A stretch of DNA of 64,000 bases. Source: Girardinichthys multiradiatus. Lineage: Eukaryota > Chordata > Actinopteri > Cyprinodontiformes > Goodeidae. A program made the translations under genes and the position numbers. Positions 49,486 through 59,387 of this stretch are shown one piece after another (the first letter of the stretch is position 1; each line of letters opens with the position of its first letter). The stretch spans positions 14,099,390 to 14,163,389 of the forward strand of contig NC_061816.1 in assembly GCF_021462225.1 (NCBI RefSeq). The letters are read 5' to 3'. The notes beneath the pieces were generated by a model, which was not told the DNA's origin, ran no database searches, and was given only the letters and a program-made list of their open reading frames with translations.

Positions 49486-50924
49486 GTCTGTAATTATTTT
49501 GGTGCTAAGCCATTCAGTGATTTATAGACTAACAGAAGTATTTTAAAGTCTATTCTCTGAGCTACAGGGAGCCAGTGTAGGGACTTTAGAACCAAGGTGA
49601 TGTGCTCCACTTTCTTAGTTCTAGTGAGGACGCGGGCAGCAGCGTTCTGGATCAACTGCAGCTGTCTGATCAACTTTTTAGGCAGATCTGTGAAGACACC
49701 GTTGCAATAATCAAATCTACTAAAGATGAATGCATGAATTAGTTTTTCAAGGTCCTGCTGAGACATTAGTGCTTTAATCCTGGAAATGTTCTTTAGGTGA
49801 TAGAAGTCTGACCTTGTTACTATCTTTATGTGCCTCTGAAGGTTCAGGTCTGAGTCCATCACTAAACACGCAGATTTCAAGCCTGACTGGTGGTTTCTAG
49901 CTGTATTAACTGAAGCTGTGTGCTAACTTTTAAACGCTCTTCCTTTTGTCCAAAGATTATTACTTCAGTTTTGTTTTGATTCAGCTGAAGAAAATTTTGG
50001 CACATCCATGCACTGATTTCTTCTAAGCATTTACCCAGCGCTTGAATGGGTTCATAGTCACCTGGTGACATCGTAACGTATAGCGGTGTGTCGTCTGCAT
50101 AGTTATGATAACTTACGTTGTTGTTTATTAAAATTGAGTTAGGTGGAGCCATTGGAGATGATGCTTTGAAAATAACAGAAAAGTGGTCAGATAGGACAAC
50201 ATCAGTTAGACACCTTGGAAATGTTTAGACCCTTAGTGATGATAAAGTCCAAAATATGTCCCTGTTTGTGCATTTGCTGTTTAACATGTTGAGTCAAACC
50301 AAAATTTCTAAGAGTGTCACATAGTTCTATTGCACTTCTGTCTTCAGGATTGTCCATGTGAATGTTGAAGTCTCCCACAATAATTAAACAGTCATAATCA
50401 ATGCATATCACAGATAAAAGCTCATTAAAATCACTGAAAAAGTTTGTTTTGGACTTAGGAGGCCTGTAAATATTCAAGAACATGGTTCGGACCGGGCTCT
50501 TTACCTGGAGAGCCAAATATTCAAAAGAGTCAAATTTGCCCAGAAATACTTTTTTACACTTTAGTAAATCTTTAAACAAAGTGGCCACACCTCCACCTTT
50601 TCTTTGTTGTCTGCTCTCACAAAGAAAATTGTAGTTCGGAGGCGTCGACTCTACATGAATTTAATGAAGCTCCCATTCTGATAACCATGTTTCTGTTAAA
50701 AACTTTACATCAAGATCATGGTCGGTAATGAAGTCATTGATTAAAAATTATTTTCCTGGTAGAGATCTAATGTTCAATAACACCAGTTTATATGACTTAG
50801 TTGCTGATAGTAACTCTGTGTATGGTTGTATCTGACAGTTTATGGCTTTTTTTGATTATTTATTACTGTCTCTTATCCTTTTGGCTTTGTTGTCTTTGTC
50901 ACGTATAAGCGCAGAGATTTTACA
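49486..50924 (-). mobile_element. L2-type LINE, internally deleted, minus strand
   Basis: The minus strand carries, in order, an apurinic-type endonuclease part (50588-50202), the late reverse-transcriptase part (50152-49494) and no 3' end. The core of the reverse transcriptase between them is deleted. The copy sits between two pieces of the same Tc1 relic, so it probably inserted into it. Confidence 0.8.
49494..50588 (-). pseudogene. L2 LINE polyprotein remnant (endonuclease joined to late RT)
   Basis: In an intact L2 the endonuclease nicks target DNA and the reverse transcriptase primes there. Visible here: LNIYRPPKSKTNFFSDF and IVGDFNIHMDN (endonuclease boxes, about 50480-50360) and GHILDFIITKG near 50230. 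Next comes a jump directly to [15 protein letters not shown] (active-site YADD, near 50090), [20 protein letters not shown] (50010-49950), MDSDLNLQRHIKIVTRSDFY (49860-49800) and LKSLHWLPVAQRIDFKILL (49580-49520). Frames change at 49877 and between 50152 and 50202. About the first two thirds of the RT is missing, so it cannot function. Confidence 0.85.
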
Positions 50925-51330
50925 ATCAGCCACTGTTGTCACCAGACGAGCCTTTGGTGGTGTTACAGTGTGGGCAGGTGTGCCTACTCAATACAGAACT
51001 GCTCTACACCCTGCAAATGGTACAGTGACAAGCCCATACTACCTCAATGTCATCATTAATCCAATAAGTCTGAACTTGTGAACTGAATGAGACATTGTTG
51101 TCAAGCTGTAATTGCTGTTCAGGGGCACATGACATGTTATTGAGACACTGACACTTTTTGTTGTGGTGTATCCACCACTGTTGTTGGCTTTTGTCTTAAT
51201 AAATTGTTTAAGATGAGAAAATAACCCCATACATGCTTCAATTTAAAATGTTACATTCATGACATAAGATCACTGTAGCGTCAACCTTTAAGATTTTCCA
51301 TCAATTTCACCCAAAAGCCTAATGGAGTTT
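50925..51330 (+). mobile_element. Tc1 relic, 3' part (continuation of 48732-49485)
   Basis: Encodes a fragment like RAFGGVTVWAGVPTQYRTALH (the GGGSVMVWAG region) and SPYYLNVIINP. A deletion removes the catalytic C-terminal half, and the 3' region follows (GACATGTTATTGAGACACTG; AATTGTTTAAGATGAGAAAA; TTTCCATCAATTTCACCCAA). It fits the same family as the relic upstream of the L2. Confidence 0.62.
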
Positions 51331-52254
51331 TGACAAAAATTCTGAATGAAAGACTCACCTTCACCGCCTCCACCTTCCAGTGACTCTTCGGTGCGTCACC
51401 CAGCCTTCCAATCAGCATCCTGTCCGTCTGATTCTCCATCCAATCACCTTCCGATGCCTTGCTTTTAAAAGGAGCTTCTACCGTGTTCATCTTCGCTTGT
51501 CAGCTCATCCCTCCTCCACCCCACCTCCACCATCTTCCTTCACATCTACTCCTGGCTTCCTCGTTCCCTGGCCGCCAATCCACCACCAGTGTCGGATCAG
51601 GGGGGATACATATTTAAATCTAAGCCTTACAAATGATCATCTTAGCTCATGTCATTCTCAGCATTCATGTCTTCCTCCCAGGTTCGAGCGCCAAAGAAAT
51701 ATCCATGTAATTTCGCATCATTAAAACTTTTCTAATTGCCATCCCTCTCTTTGTGAGTCTTTTCAGATTGAAATATCCCTAAATTTGTGTGAGCAGTGCA
51801 TCTGTAAAAGGTATAAGCTGACTGCACAGACAGAACACTGCTTTGCACGACAGAACATTTTTGCATCTTTAAGCACAAAAGAAAGGATACAGCACATTCT
51901 GTACAAGGCCAGATTAGCAACAGAAAAAGTGAATAATGGATGGAGAACAACTTTGTGCTCTGTGGAGAAGTTTAGTTACTTGATAGATACAACTCAATAA
52001 GCTGCTTGTACATTAAGCTTTGGCTAATTTTGTATTTGTTCTTTAAGGAATCAAATGACTCTTCACAGAATGCCTTAGAGCCAACCTTATACACAATATT
52101 TAGCAGCAATCTAAAGTTAAAATGTGTCAATGTTCTGTGATCTTTTATTAATATTTCTGCCTTATTTTGAGGTCATTATCTAGGACATGTTTTGCTGTTT
52201 TTTAAAAACACCCATCAAGGTGATTTTAGGCTGTTTTTAGGTGCCTTGTTGAGT
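51331..52254. other. Non-coding DNA, possibly repeat-derived at 51340-51740
   Basis: 51340-51740 is C-rich and less AT-rich than its surroundings, with an open frame of 114 codons (51380-51724) that I do not recognise. It may be an unclassified repeat. The rest shows nothing. Confidence 0.4.
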
Positions 52255-52480
52255 TCATTCGAGCAGCCCCTTTGTCACAATTTGTATTCGATTTCATCAG
52301 TTTGTTAGCCTTTCAGCGCATATTCATCTAATGTGACTAAACTGACTAATGGAGCCGGGTTCTTGTTCAAGGGCAGTGGGAGTGAATAATAGCCCAAACA
52401 TTCATCAATTTCCTTCTTTTGCATACCTTTTCTATTGAGAACTGGAAAATGCCATCATTATAAATAAGCTTGAGTCCATG
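52255..52480. promoter_or_regulatory. Candidate conserved non-coding element (speculative)
   Basis: Complex unique sequence with CCCCTTTGTCACAATTTGTA (a SOX-like CTTTGT core), CATATTCATCTAATGTGAC and GAGTGAATAATAGCCC, and no open frame. Proposed from texture alone. Confidence 0.25.
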
Positions 52481-53507
52481 CTACACACTAGTGGCTCAGA
52501 TTCAAGTTATGTGCAAGGATTTATTTTGTACTTTTATCTCTTTCTCTATGAGTACTGATTGACTTGTATTTAAAGCCTGTTTTTTGTTACAACTCATGAG
52601 TGGCACCCTCTAACTCAGGCTACCTCTTTAGATTGCATGATGTGATATAACTTGATGACTGTTTGGTTGACCATCACATCACTCCTGTCACTTGTGGTTG
52701 GTTGGCTACATTAGGGAGCAAGATGGCAGACTTGGATTAAGGCTTAGCTGGATGTCCAGCTGTTGCAGAGAAAAGCTATTCTTTATATTATCAGAGTAGG
52801 AAAGGGATTGTTCAAAATTTTAAAAAAGAAAATACATTTGATATACAGTTCATATGAAACTTGGGAAAGCTGAAGCACAGCCCCCACGGGTCAAGAAACT
52901 AGATGGCCATTGTTGCAATGTATAATCGATTTTAATTAATTTTTTAGAGTTGAAGATCACAAGAGACATTAGGTCTGGATAAATTTCAATAACAGTGAGA
53001 AAAAAGTCTAGGTGCTCACATATGTTACAACATATTTGTCTTAAATTTGGCTTTTTGTAGCTTATTTTAAGAGCACTTTAATAACTGTCGATATGTCACA
53101 TCCCTTTGTTGCTTATTTATTGAAAAATTGTACAATACGGCTTTAGAGCCCCCAAGAGGTTTGGTGTGAACCTTCGCTTCTGCATATTTTGTGATGATCT
53201 AAAATGTTCACAAGTTGTTGCACTGGTACACAAAACGCAGGCACTGAAAAAATTGAGACTAAAAACAAGAATAAAACCATTACAAAAAAAGCACAATATA
53301 TTTCATTAGTGTATAATAGGCTTTTGTGCATGTATTGTGTATTTTTTTTTAAAAAGGAAGGCAAGTGAAGACTTGTTTTATGGTTGTTTAAAATGTAAAA
53401 TATAGTAAATTTGCAGAGTTGCTGTATCTTTGATTACTGATGTGTGTCAGTGAAATGTGTTAAGGTTTTAAAATTTAAATGTTTTTAGCTAGATTATGGG
53501 AAGAATA
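52481..53507. other. Non-coding DNA, no gene seen
   Basis: AT-rich, with nothing recognisable. Confidence 0.5.
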
Positions 53508-54628
53508 CACTGCTCAAACAAATGAAGAGAACACTCAAATAACACATCCTAGATCTGAATGTATGAAATATTCTCATTGAATACTTAACTCTGCACAAAG
53601 TTAAATGTGCTGACAACAGAATCACAAAAAAATCATCAATGGAAATCAAATTTATTAACCAATGGAGGCCTGGATTTGGAGTCACACACAAAATTAAAGT
53701 GGAAAAACACACTACAGGCTGATCCAACTTTGATGTAATGTCCTTAAAACAAGTCAAAATGAGGATCAGTATTGTGTGTGGCCTCCACATGCCTGTATGA
53801 CCTCCCTACAACGCCTGGGCATGCTACTGATGAGACGGCGGATGGTCTCCTGAGGGATCTCCTCCCAGACTTGGACTAAAGCATCCGCCAACTCCTGGAC
53901 AGTCTGTGGTGCAACGTGACGTTGGTGGATGGAGCGAGAAATGATGTCCCAGATGTCCTCAATCTGATTAAGGTCTGGAGAACGGGCGGGCCAGTCCATA
54001 GCTTCAATGTCTTCATCTTGCAGGAACTGCTGACACACTCCAGCCACATGAGGTCTAGCATTGTCCTGCATCAGGAGGAACCCAGGGCCAACCGCACCAG
54101 CATATGGTCTCACAAGGGGTCTGAGGATCTCATCTTGGTACCTAATGGCAGTCAGGCTACTTCTGGCGAGTACATGGAGGGCCGTGCGGCCCTCCAAAGA
54201 AATGCCACCCCACACCATTACTGACCCACTGCCAAACCGGTCATGCTGAAGGATGTTGCAGGCAGCAGATTGCTCTCCACGGTGTCTCCAGACCCTGTCA
54301 CGTCTGTCACATGTGCTCAGTGTGAACCTGCTTTCATCTGTGAAGACCACAGGGCGCCAGTGGCGAATTTGCCAATCCTGGTGTTCTCTGGCAAATGCCA
54401 AGCGTCCTGCACGGTGTTGGGCTGTGAGCACAACCCCCATTTGTGGACGTCGGGCCCTCATACCATCCTCATGGAGTCGGTTTCTAACCTTTTGTGCAGA
54501 CACATGCACATTTGTGGCCTGCTGGAGATCATTTTGCAGGGCTCTGTCAGTGCTCCTCCTGTTCCTCCTTGCACAAAGGCGGAGGTAGCGCTCATGCTGC
54601 TGGGTTCCCTTTATTTTTTTGAGCAGTA
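53508..54628 (-). mobile_element. Tc1 (CACTGCTCAAA ends) with internal 5' deletion
   Basis: The element is flanked by TA (53506-53507, 54629-54630), with short inverted ends CACTGCTCAAACAAATGAAG (left) and the complement of TTCCCTTTATTTTTTTGAGC (right). It is 1,121 bp, shorter than its degraded relative at 14068 (1,343 bp). The missing part is the 5' non-coding region plus the start of the gene, because the right end runs straight into CCAGCAGCATGAGCGCTACC of the coding region. Confidence 0.9.
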
Positions 54629-54630
54629 TA
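53766..54630 (-). pseudogene. Tc1 transposase lacking its DNA-binding N-terminus, DD34E triad intact
   Basis: A single uninterrupted frame enters from the terminal repeat and runs to the stop at 53766. The open frame extends upstream outside the element to 54767 (333 codons in all), so the first 46 residues are flanking sequence. Element-encoded residues start with the terminal repeat and then [22 protein letters not shown]. First catalytic Asp144 is in VFTDESRF, Asp235 in [11 protein letters not shown] and Glu270 in [12 protein letters not shown], 34 residues between the last two. The paired and helix-turn-helix domains are gone, so a product could not recognise its own ends. The complete catalytic frame suggests fairly recent deletion. 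Confidence 0.9.
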
Positions 54631-55107
54631 ACTTTTTTCACATTAATATATTTGTGTGTAGACCTTTTTATTAGTTTTTTTTTCTCACTTGTGCTTTCAT
54701 TCATTTTTTGATGACACAGCCTTTCATATATTTTCGTCAGCAAAAGCCATTTTAACCAGTAAGTCATACAGGATCACATTTCCATTATAACCGTCTGTCA
54801 TACTCCAAAGCCACATTGTACATATCACAATTTTAGACTAAGATCTTGGATTGTAGATTGTATGTATTGGTGGGCTACATCAGCTATGTTTTTGACTAAA
54901 TATGTCAGAATGTTGGTGGAAAAATTGCATTATGATTTTTGTATACATCTTGTTTGTATGTGATATTACAATTTTAATCTACTCTAACATTGCAAACAAA
55001 AAGGAGCTAACAAAAACAAGATTTTCCACAGTTTGGATAAAAACCTTTAAACATTTAAATCTATAAAGATGTTGCCATCACTGTCCACCAACTCCAAAGT
55101 GATGGCC
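54631..55107. other. Non-coding DNA, no gene seen
   Basis: AT-rich, nothing recognised. Confidence 0.5.
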
Positions 55108-55235
55108 ATATCATGGTTTTTTCATCAGGAAAAGGGAAGATGGACTGATTTTATGGAAAGATGGACTGAGCTAAATAAGGTGGATTGGAATGGTTTACAT
55201 CAAAGCATATTGATTGACTAGAGTGGCCCAGTTAA
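55108..55235 (+). mobile_element. Tc1 relic, middle part, left of the DIRS element
   Basis: Resembles the central coding region of the Tc1 family seen at 23713 and 63119: TATCATGGTTTTTTCATCAG, GATGGACTGAGCTAAATA, GGAATGGTTTACATCAAAGC and GAGTGGCCCAGTTAA. It stops close to the point in the gene where the fragment at 63119 resumes, 7.9 kb away on the other side of the DIRS element. Confidence 0.65.
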
Positions 55236-55321
55236 GGGAGTGGCGCGAGGAGTAGTGATAGAGCTGTCCTCGATGCATCCGTCCCAGTCTCGACCCAGAG
55301 TCCTCTGCTGCATATTTTCCA

Positions 55322-55490
55322 GTTCTATTTTGTATAGGCTTCACCCTTTAAGGCTATCGCGAGTGGGTTTATCCCTTCGCGCGCAGCACTGAAAACTTTA
55401 GTCCACGCCCACCTGCTGTGTGGGCCCCACCCTGGTCCGTATAAATTACGGTGAGACCGGACAAACGGCTCCCATTTTTCTTCAGCGACA
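55322..55490 (+). repeat. Left inverted terminal repeat of the DIRS element
   Basis: Inverse of 62826-63022 with close similarity over GTGGGTTTATCCCTTCGCGC and CCGTATAAATTACGGTGAGA. The outermost GTTCTATTTTGTATAGGCTT also matches the inverse of the internal complementary region. Confidence 0.9.
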
Positions 55491-55518
55491 GCTTAAGAGC
55501 ACTGATTCAAGAAGAATA

Positions 55519-56086
55519 ATGGCTAGCGTCAGCACTATCCGCCTCTGCCCGGCTTGTAACACCGGCTACATCATGAGTTATGACCTGCATGCCATCTGCG
55601 AGGGCTGCCTCGGTCCTGATCATGCAAGCCTGGCCTTGACCCCGCAATCCACCTGCCCTTCCTGCAGGCGTGTGCCTCTGGAAGAGAAGCAACGGTGGCT
55701 AGCCATTTTCTCCCTGCTAGAAGGGGAATTCTCCGTAGCGGACCAATGCTCCCTCGATGAGGCATTGGACATCTTTGGTGTTGGGCGGGAATCGGATGAT
55801 TCCGCCCCAGAGACAGCGACTGATATCTCCACTCCCTTCCTCCGGACGGAGGACGCGGAGGCAGATACAAAATCAGTCTAGGCTCAGGGCCTCCCGATGT
55901 CGGCAACCACCCCCTTTCCGGCGATGGGCGCACTTGTTAGCGCGCTGCCGGTCATAATCGCGAAAGTAGCTGAGGCTAAAGGTGTCCCTGTTCCCGCGCC
56001 TTTAGCCCAGCTCCCGACTGATGACCTGGCAGGAAAATTCGCCCCAGCTCATTCAACTCGCCGAGATCCGGTTTGGCCCCATTTTC
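55519..56086 (+). pseudogene. DIRS gag-like ORF1, 5' part
   Basis: ORF1 of DIRS elements is taken to encode a gag-like RNA-binding capsid protein. ATG 55519 opens MASVSTIRLCPACNTGY. The first 60 residues carry a cysteine cluster (CPAC, then CEGCLGPDHA, then CPSCRRV) that looks like a zinc-binding unit and is usual at the N-terminus of this protein. An in-frame TAG at 55879-55881 (codon 121) interrupts it; the same frame then continues with MSATTPFPAMGALVSALPVI until the foreign insertion at about 56087. The remaining part resumes near 58560. Confidence 0.8.
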
Positions 56087-56393
56087 CTCTTTGAAACCTC
56101 AGCATTGGCGAGGTACTGGTAATCAATTGTTAGGTGTCGTCTGGGTCTCATGATGTCAAAATGTGAATAGCATGATGACTACTGTTTATAGCAGATACCA
56201 ATCTACGACTCTAGATACCAATTCTGATTGAACCAGAAAATGTATTGGTCGATTCATGCGTGAAACACCTGTTGTCTCAGGTAAAATGTAATGAAACAAT
56301 GAAAAGATGGATACGTGCATTCAAAAGTCTAGAGAAGGTCACATTAAGTTAAGTTCACACAAAACCCAAATCTCCCTGACTTTTAGTGAGTGC

Positions 56394-56398
<5 letters not shown>
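56087..56398 (-). mobile_element. 5' end of the CAGCACTCA Tc1, inverted
   Basis: Close inverted match to 48732-49043, from CTCTTTGAAACCTCAGCATT to the end AGTGAGTGCTG. It marks the left border of the composite block inside DIRS gag. Being truncated at the same inner point as the homologous block allows, it probably came from a copy of that block. Confidence 0.88.
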
Positions 56399-56439
<41 letters not shown>

Positions 56440-56447
56440 CATACATG
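56399..56447. repeat. (TG)n-(TA)n microsatellite
   Basis: Mirror image of the (TA)n-(CA)n tract at 48671-48731, lying between the same two Tc1 families. Confidence 0.95.
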
Positions 56448-57279
56448 CAGGGGTTGTACAATGAAACTGAAACACCTGTCATTTTAGTGTGGGAGGTTTC
56501 ATGGCTAAATTGGACCAGCCTGATAGCCAGTCTTCATTGTTTGCACATTGCACCAGTAAGAGCAGAGTGTGAAGGTTCAATTAGCAGGGTAAGAACACAG
56601 TTTGCTCAAAATATTGAAATGCACACAACATTATGGGTGACATACCAGAGTTCTAAAGAGGACAAATTGCACGTCTTGCTGGCGCATCTGTTACGGTGTG
56701 GAGAAGCCCCAAAGAAGCGTACCACCCAGACTGTTGCATGCCCAGAATGAAGCATGGGGGTGGATCAGTGATGGTTTGGGCTGCCATATCATGGCATTCC
56801 CTTGGCCCAATACTTGTGCTAGATGGGCGCGTCACTGCCAAGGACTACCGAACCATTCGTGAGAACCATGTGCATCCAATGGTTCAAACATTGTATCCTG
56901 AAGGCGGTGCCATGTATCAGGATGACAATGCAGCAATACACACAGCAAGACTGGTGAAAGATTGGTTTGATGAACATGAAAATGAAGTTGAACAACATCT
57001 CCCATGGCCTGCACAGTCACCAGATGTAAATATTATTGAGCCACTTTGGGGTGTTTTGGAGGAGCGAGTCAGGAAACGTTTTCCTCCACCAGTATCACGT
57101 AGTGACCTAGCCACTATCCTGCAAGAAGAATGGCTTACAATCCCTCTGACCACTGTGCAGGACTTGTATATGTCATTCCCAAGACGAATTGATGCTGTAT
57201 TGGCCGCAAAAGGAGGCCCTACTAATAAATTATTGTGGTCTAAAACCAGGTGTTTCAGTTTCATTGTCCAACCCCTGTG
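56448..57279 (+). mobile_element. DD36E Tc1 copy with internal deletion
   Basis: Left end CAGGGGTTGTACAATGAAAC and right end complementary to CACAGGGGTTGG, with TA following. Inside, the sequence jumps from codon ~22 of the transposase to codon ~166 (ATCTG|TTACGGTGTGG), removing the DNA-binding region and the first catalytic Asp. Confidence 0.9.
56623..57235 (+). pseudogene. DD36E transposase, deleted N-terminal half
   Basis: The start (56634, GTGACATACCAGAGTT) is damaged by a stop soon after. After the deletion the frame is open from VWRSPKEAYHPDC (56696) through QDDNAAIH and NIIEPLW. One extra codon (EQHL for EHL) increases the last spacing to 37, and the usual GGPTPY stop is lost by a 7-bp deletion (CCTACTAATAAA), so the frame reads on into the flank. 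Not functional. Confidence 0.85.
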
Positions 57280-57361
57280 TATGTATGTATATCTATATAT
57301 ATATATAGATATATATATAGATATATAGATATACACATACACATACATATACATACACATA
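57280..57361. repeat. (TATG)n-(TA)n-(CATA)n microsatellite
   Basis: Inverted counterpart of 47694-47915, but shorter, between the same pair of elements. Confidence 0.93.
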
Positions 57362-58100
57362 CTATGGCATGCCGTTCAGGAAATTATTTATATTTATATT
57401 CAAAAATCTTGAATATATGGAATTAAAGTCTGAATATATTGAATGTACCTTGAATATATGGAATTAACCTTGAATATATGGAATGAAAGTCTGAATACAT
57501 TGAATGAAAGTCTGAATATATTGAATGAACCTTGAATATGCTTAAAACATGTCGAACGTTTCTGCGACAAATACAGAAAAGTATGAAAATGCTAAGTGTC
57601 CACGCTCGCCTCCTCTGTTTACGACTATTGGTGGTGCAATGCATTGTGGGATATGATGCTGGCCCAAGTCTGCAGAAGGATGTATCCTCAATAAAATGGA
57701 TGAAATAAAAATATCTATGGGTTCTTTTAGAGTACTTCATTTGATGCGTACTTAGTGTTGGAACAGTGCTTGAGCCACTGCGATGAAGTGTCAAAAGCAC
57801 ACGAAAACACTCCTACAGACAACTATGCATGTTTTGAACCACATTACCCATAAGTCCTCGAGGGCAGTCCGACTTTCATTCCATATATTCAGACTTTCAT
57901 TCAATATATTCAGACTTTCACTCCATATATTCAGACTTTCATTCCATATATTCAGACTTTCATTCAATATATTCAGACTTTCATTCCATATATTCAAGAT
58001 TCATTCAATATATTCAGACTTTCATTCCATATATTCAAGGTTCATTCCATATATTCAGATTTTTGAATATAAATATAATTTCCTGAACGGCATGCCATAG
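57362..58100. mobile_element. Short derivative of the Foldback-like element
   Basis: 739 bp flanked by TA (57360-57361, 58101-58102), with both ends complete: CTATGGCATGCCGTTCAGGA and its inverse. It carries a 21-bp array at each end (about 57411-57535 and 57873-58040), with a piece of the full arm between them, from ACATGTCGAACGTTTCTGCG to CACATTACCCATAAGTCCTC. It looks like a deletion product in which most of one arm and the whole centre are missing. Confidence 0.82.
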
Positions 58101-58102
58101 TA

Positions 58103-58147
58103 TGTGTATATCTATCTATCCATCCATCCATCCATCCATCCATCCAT

Positions 58148-58184
<37 letters not shown>
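58103..58184. repeat. (CATC)n-(TA)n microsatellite
   Basis: Tetranucleotide CATC repeat of about ten units, then TA repeat, between two Foldback-derived pieces. Confidence 0.95.
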
Positions 58185-58187
<3 letters not shown>

Positions 58188-58481
58188 ATGTATCCTCAAT
58201 AAAATGGATGAAATAAGAATATCTATGGGTTCTTTTAGAGTACTTCATTTGATGCGTACTTAGGGTTGGAACAGTGCTTGAGCCACTGCGATGAAGTGTC
58301 AAAAGCACACGAAAACACTCCTACAGACAACTATGCATGTTTTGAACCACATTACCCATAAGTCCTCGAGGGCAGTCCGACTTTCATTCCATATATTCAG
58401 ACCTTCATTCCATATATTCAAGGTTCATTCCATATATTCAGATTTTTGAATACAAATAATTTCCTGAACGGCATGCCATAA
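58185..58481. mobile_element. Right-arm fragment of the Foldback-like element
   Basis: Matches 57670-58098 but starts abruptly at AAGGATGTATCCTCAATAAA, has only about three 21-bp units and ends at the terminal GGCATGCCATA. A mirror ATATATATATTATGGCATG follows (to 58499), the start of another inverted end that is cut off after nine bases. Confidence 0.85.
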
Positions 58482-58500
58482 TATATATATTATGGCATGT

Positions 58501-58558
58501 GACGCGCCCATCTAGCACAAGTATTGGGCCAAGGGAATGCCATGATATGGCAGCCCAT
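58501..58558 (-). mobile_element. Short DD36E Tc1 fragment
   Basis: Inverse of part of the transposase gene (ATCATGGCATTCCCTTGGCC region), matching the copy at 48.4 kb. It forms the right border of the composite block inside DIRS gag. Confidence 0.85.
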
Positions 58559-58559
58559 G

Positions 58560-59339
58560 ATATGGCGGTAACTGTTTACCTGTCGGGAGCAGAGCCGCTT
58601 CAGCTAAAGGCACCGGTCTCCACTCACACCCATCACGAGGGTGGAGTCCCTGACGGATCAGGGGTTTCCCCCAGTTCCAGCTCTGGAGCCCAGTCTGTCG
58701 GCAGTTTTTGGGGTTAGGTCGGCACGGCGCGTCGGACGACGGCCTGTGCCCCCCTCCCCCAGTGATCAGATCACGACCAGACTGACTGATCGCTCCCACC
58801 AATGTGCCGCTCAGGTCGCTGCGGCGACCAACAACACCGCCTTCCTGGCCTACGCCATCTCCAAGAAGGCTCGGGAGATGGAGCTGCCTCCGGAGGATGT
58901 GGAGGAATTCTGCAATCTCGCAGACACCATCCTCAACCTCTGTGCAGTGACGGCTGTGTGCTCCTCCCGCAATTGCTGCCTGGCAGACCTTGCTACAGCG
59001 ACAAATGTGGCTTCAGCTCTCCTCCTCCATCCCTGAGGATTTTAAGAGGGAGCTACTGGAGGGACCGATCCGTCCGGATGGGCTGTTCGGTCCTCATTTC
59101 CAGTCCGTGCTGGGCCAGATGCAGACCTCTCAAGAGGAACTTGAGCGGGTCAAGAGACATGGGTCTCTTAATCGCTCTGGCTTCCGGTCGTCCCATACCA
59201 CCGGCCGCTGGCGGGATCGCCGTGATCAGCGGCAGCAGCAGAGACGCTCCATGGCCGCTGCTGCAGCTCCCCAAGTTCCTCCGCCCACTGCTCCGTCTAC
59301 TCAGCAGCAGCGCAGAGGTTGGCAGTTGGCGTGGGCCTA
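58560..59339 (+). pseudogene. DIRS gag-like ORF1, 3' part
   Basis: Gag resumes after the composite. The reading SDQITTRLTDRSHQCAAQVAAATNNTAFLAYAISKKAREMELP and NLADTILNLCAVTAV (58760-58955) is in one frame. Near 58960-58972 it shifts to the frame giving AIAAWQTLLQRQMWLQLSSS, IPEDFKRELLEGPIRPDGLFG (59025-59090) and a Gln/Arg-rich tail that ends at the stop 59337-59339. The helical block followed by a PDGLFG motif is characteristic of gag in this group. Dead because of the insertion, the stop upstream and this frameshift. Confidence 0.78.
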
Positions 59340-59387
59340 GTCCAACCCTCCGCAGGAGCCACGGCAGAGATTTAAATAGTGACTGGT

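Noticed and set aside
53916..54674. Plus-strand ORFs over the 53.5-kb Tc1
   Set aside because: Antisense shadows of the transposase reading frame.
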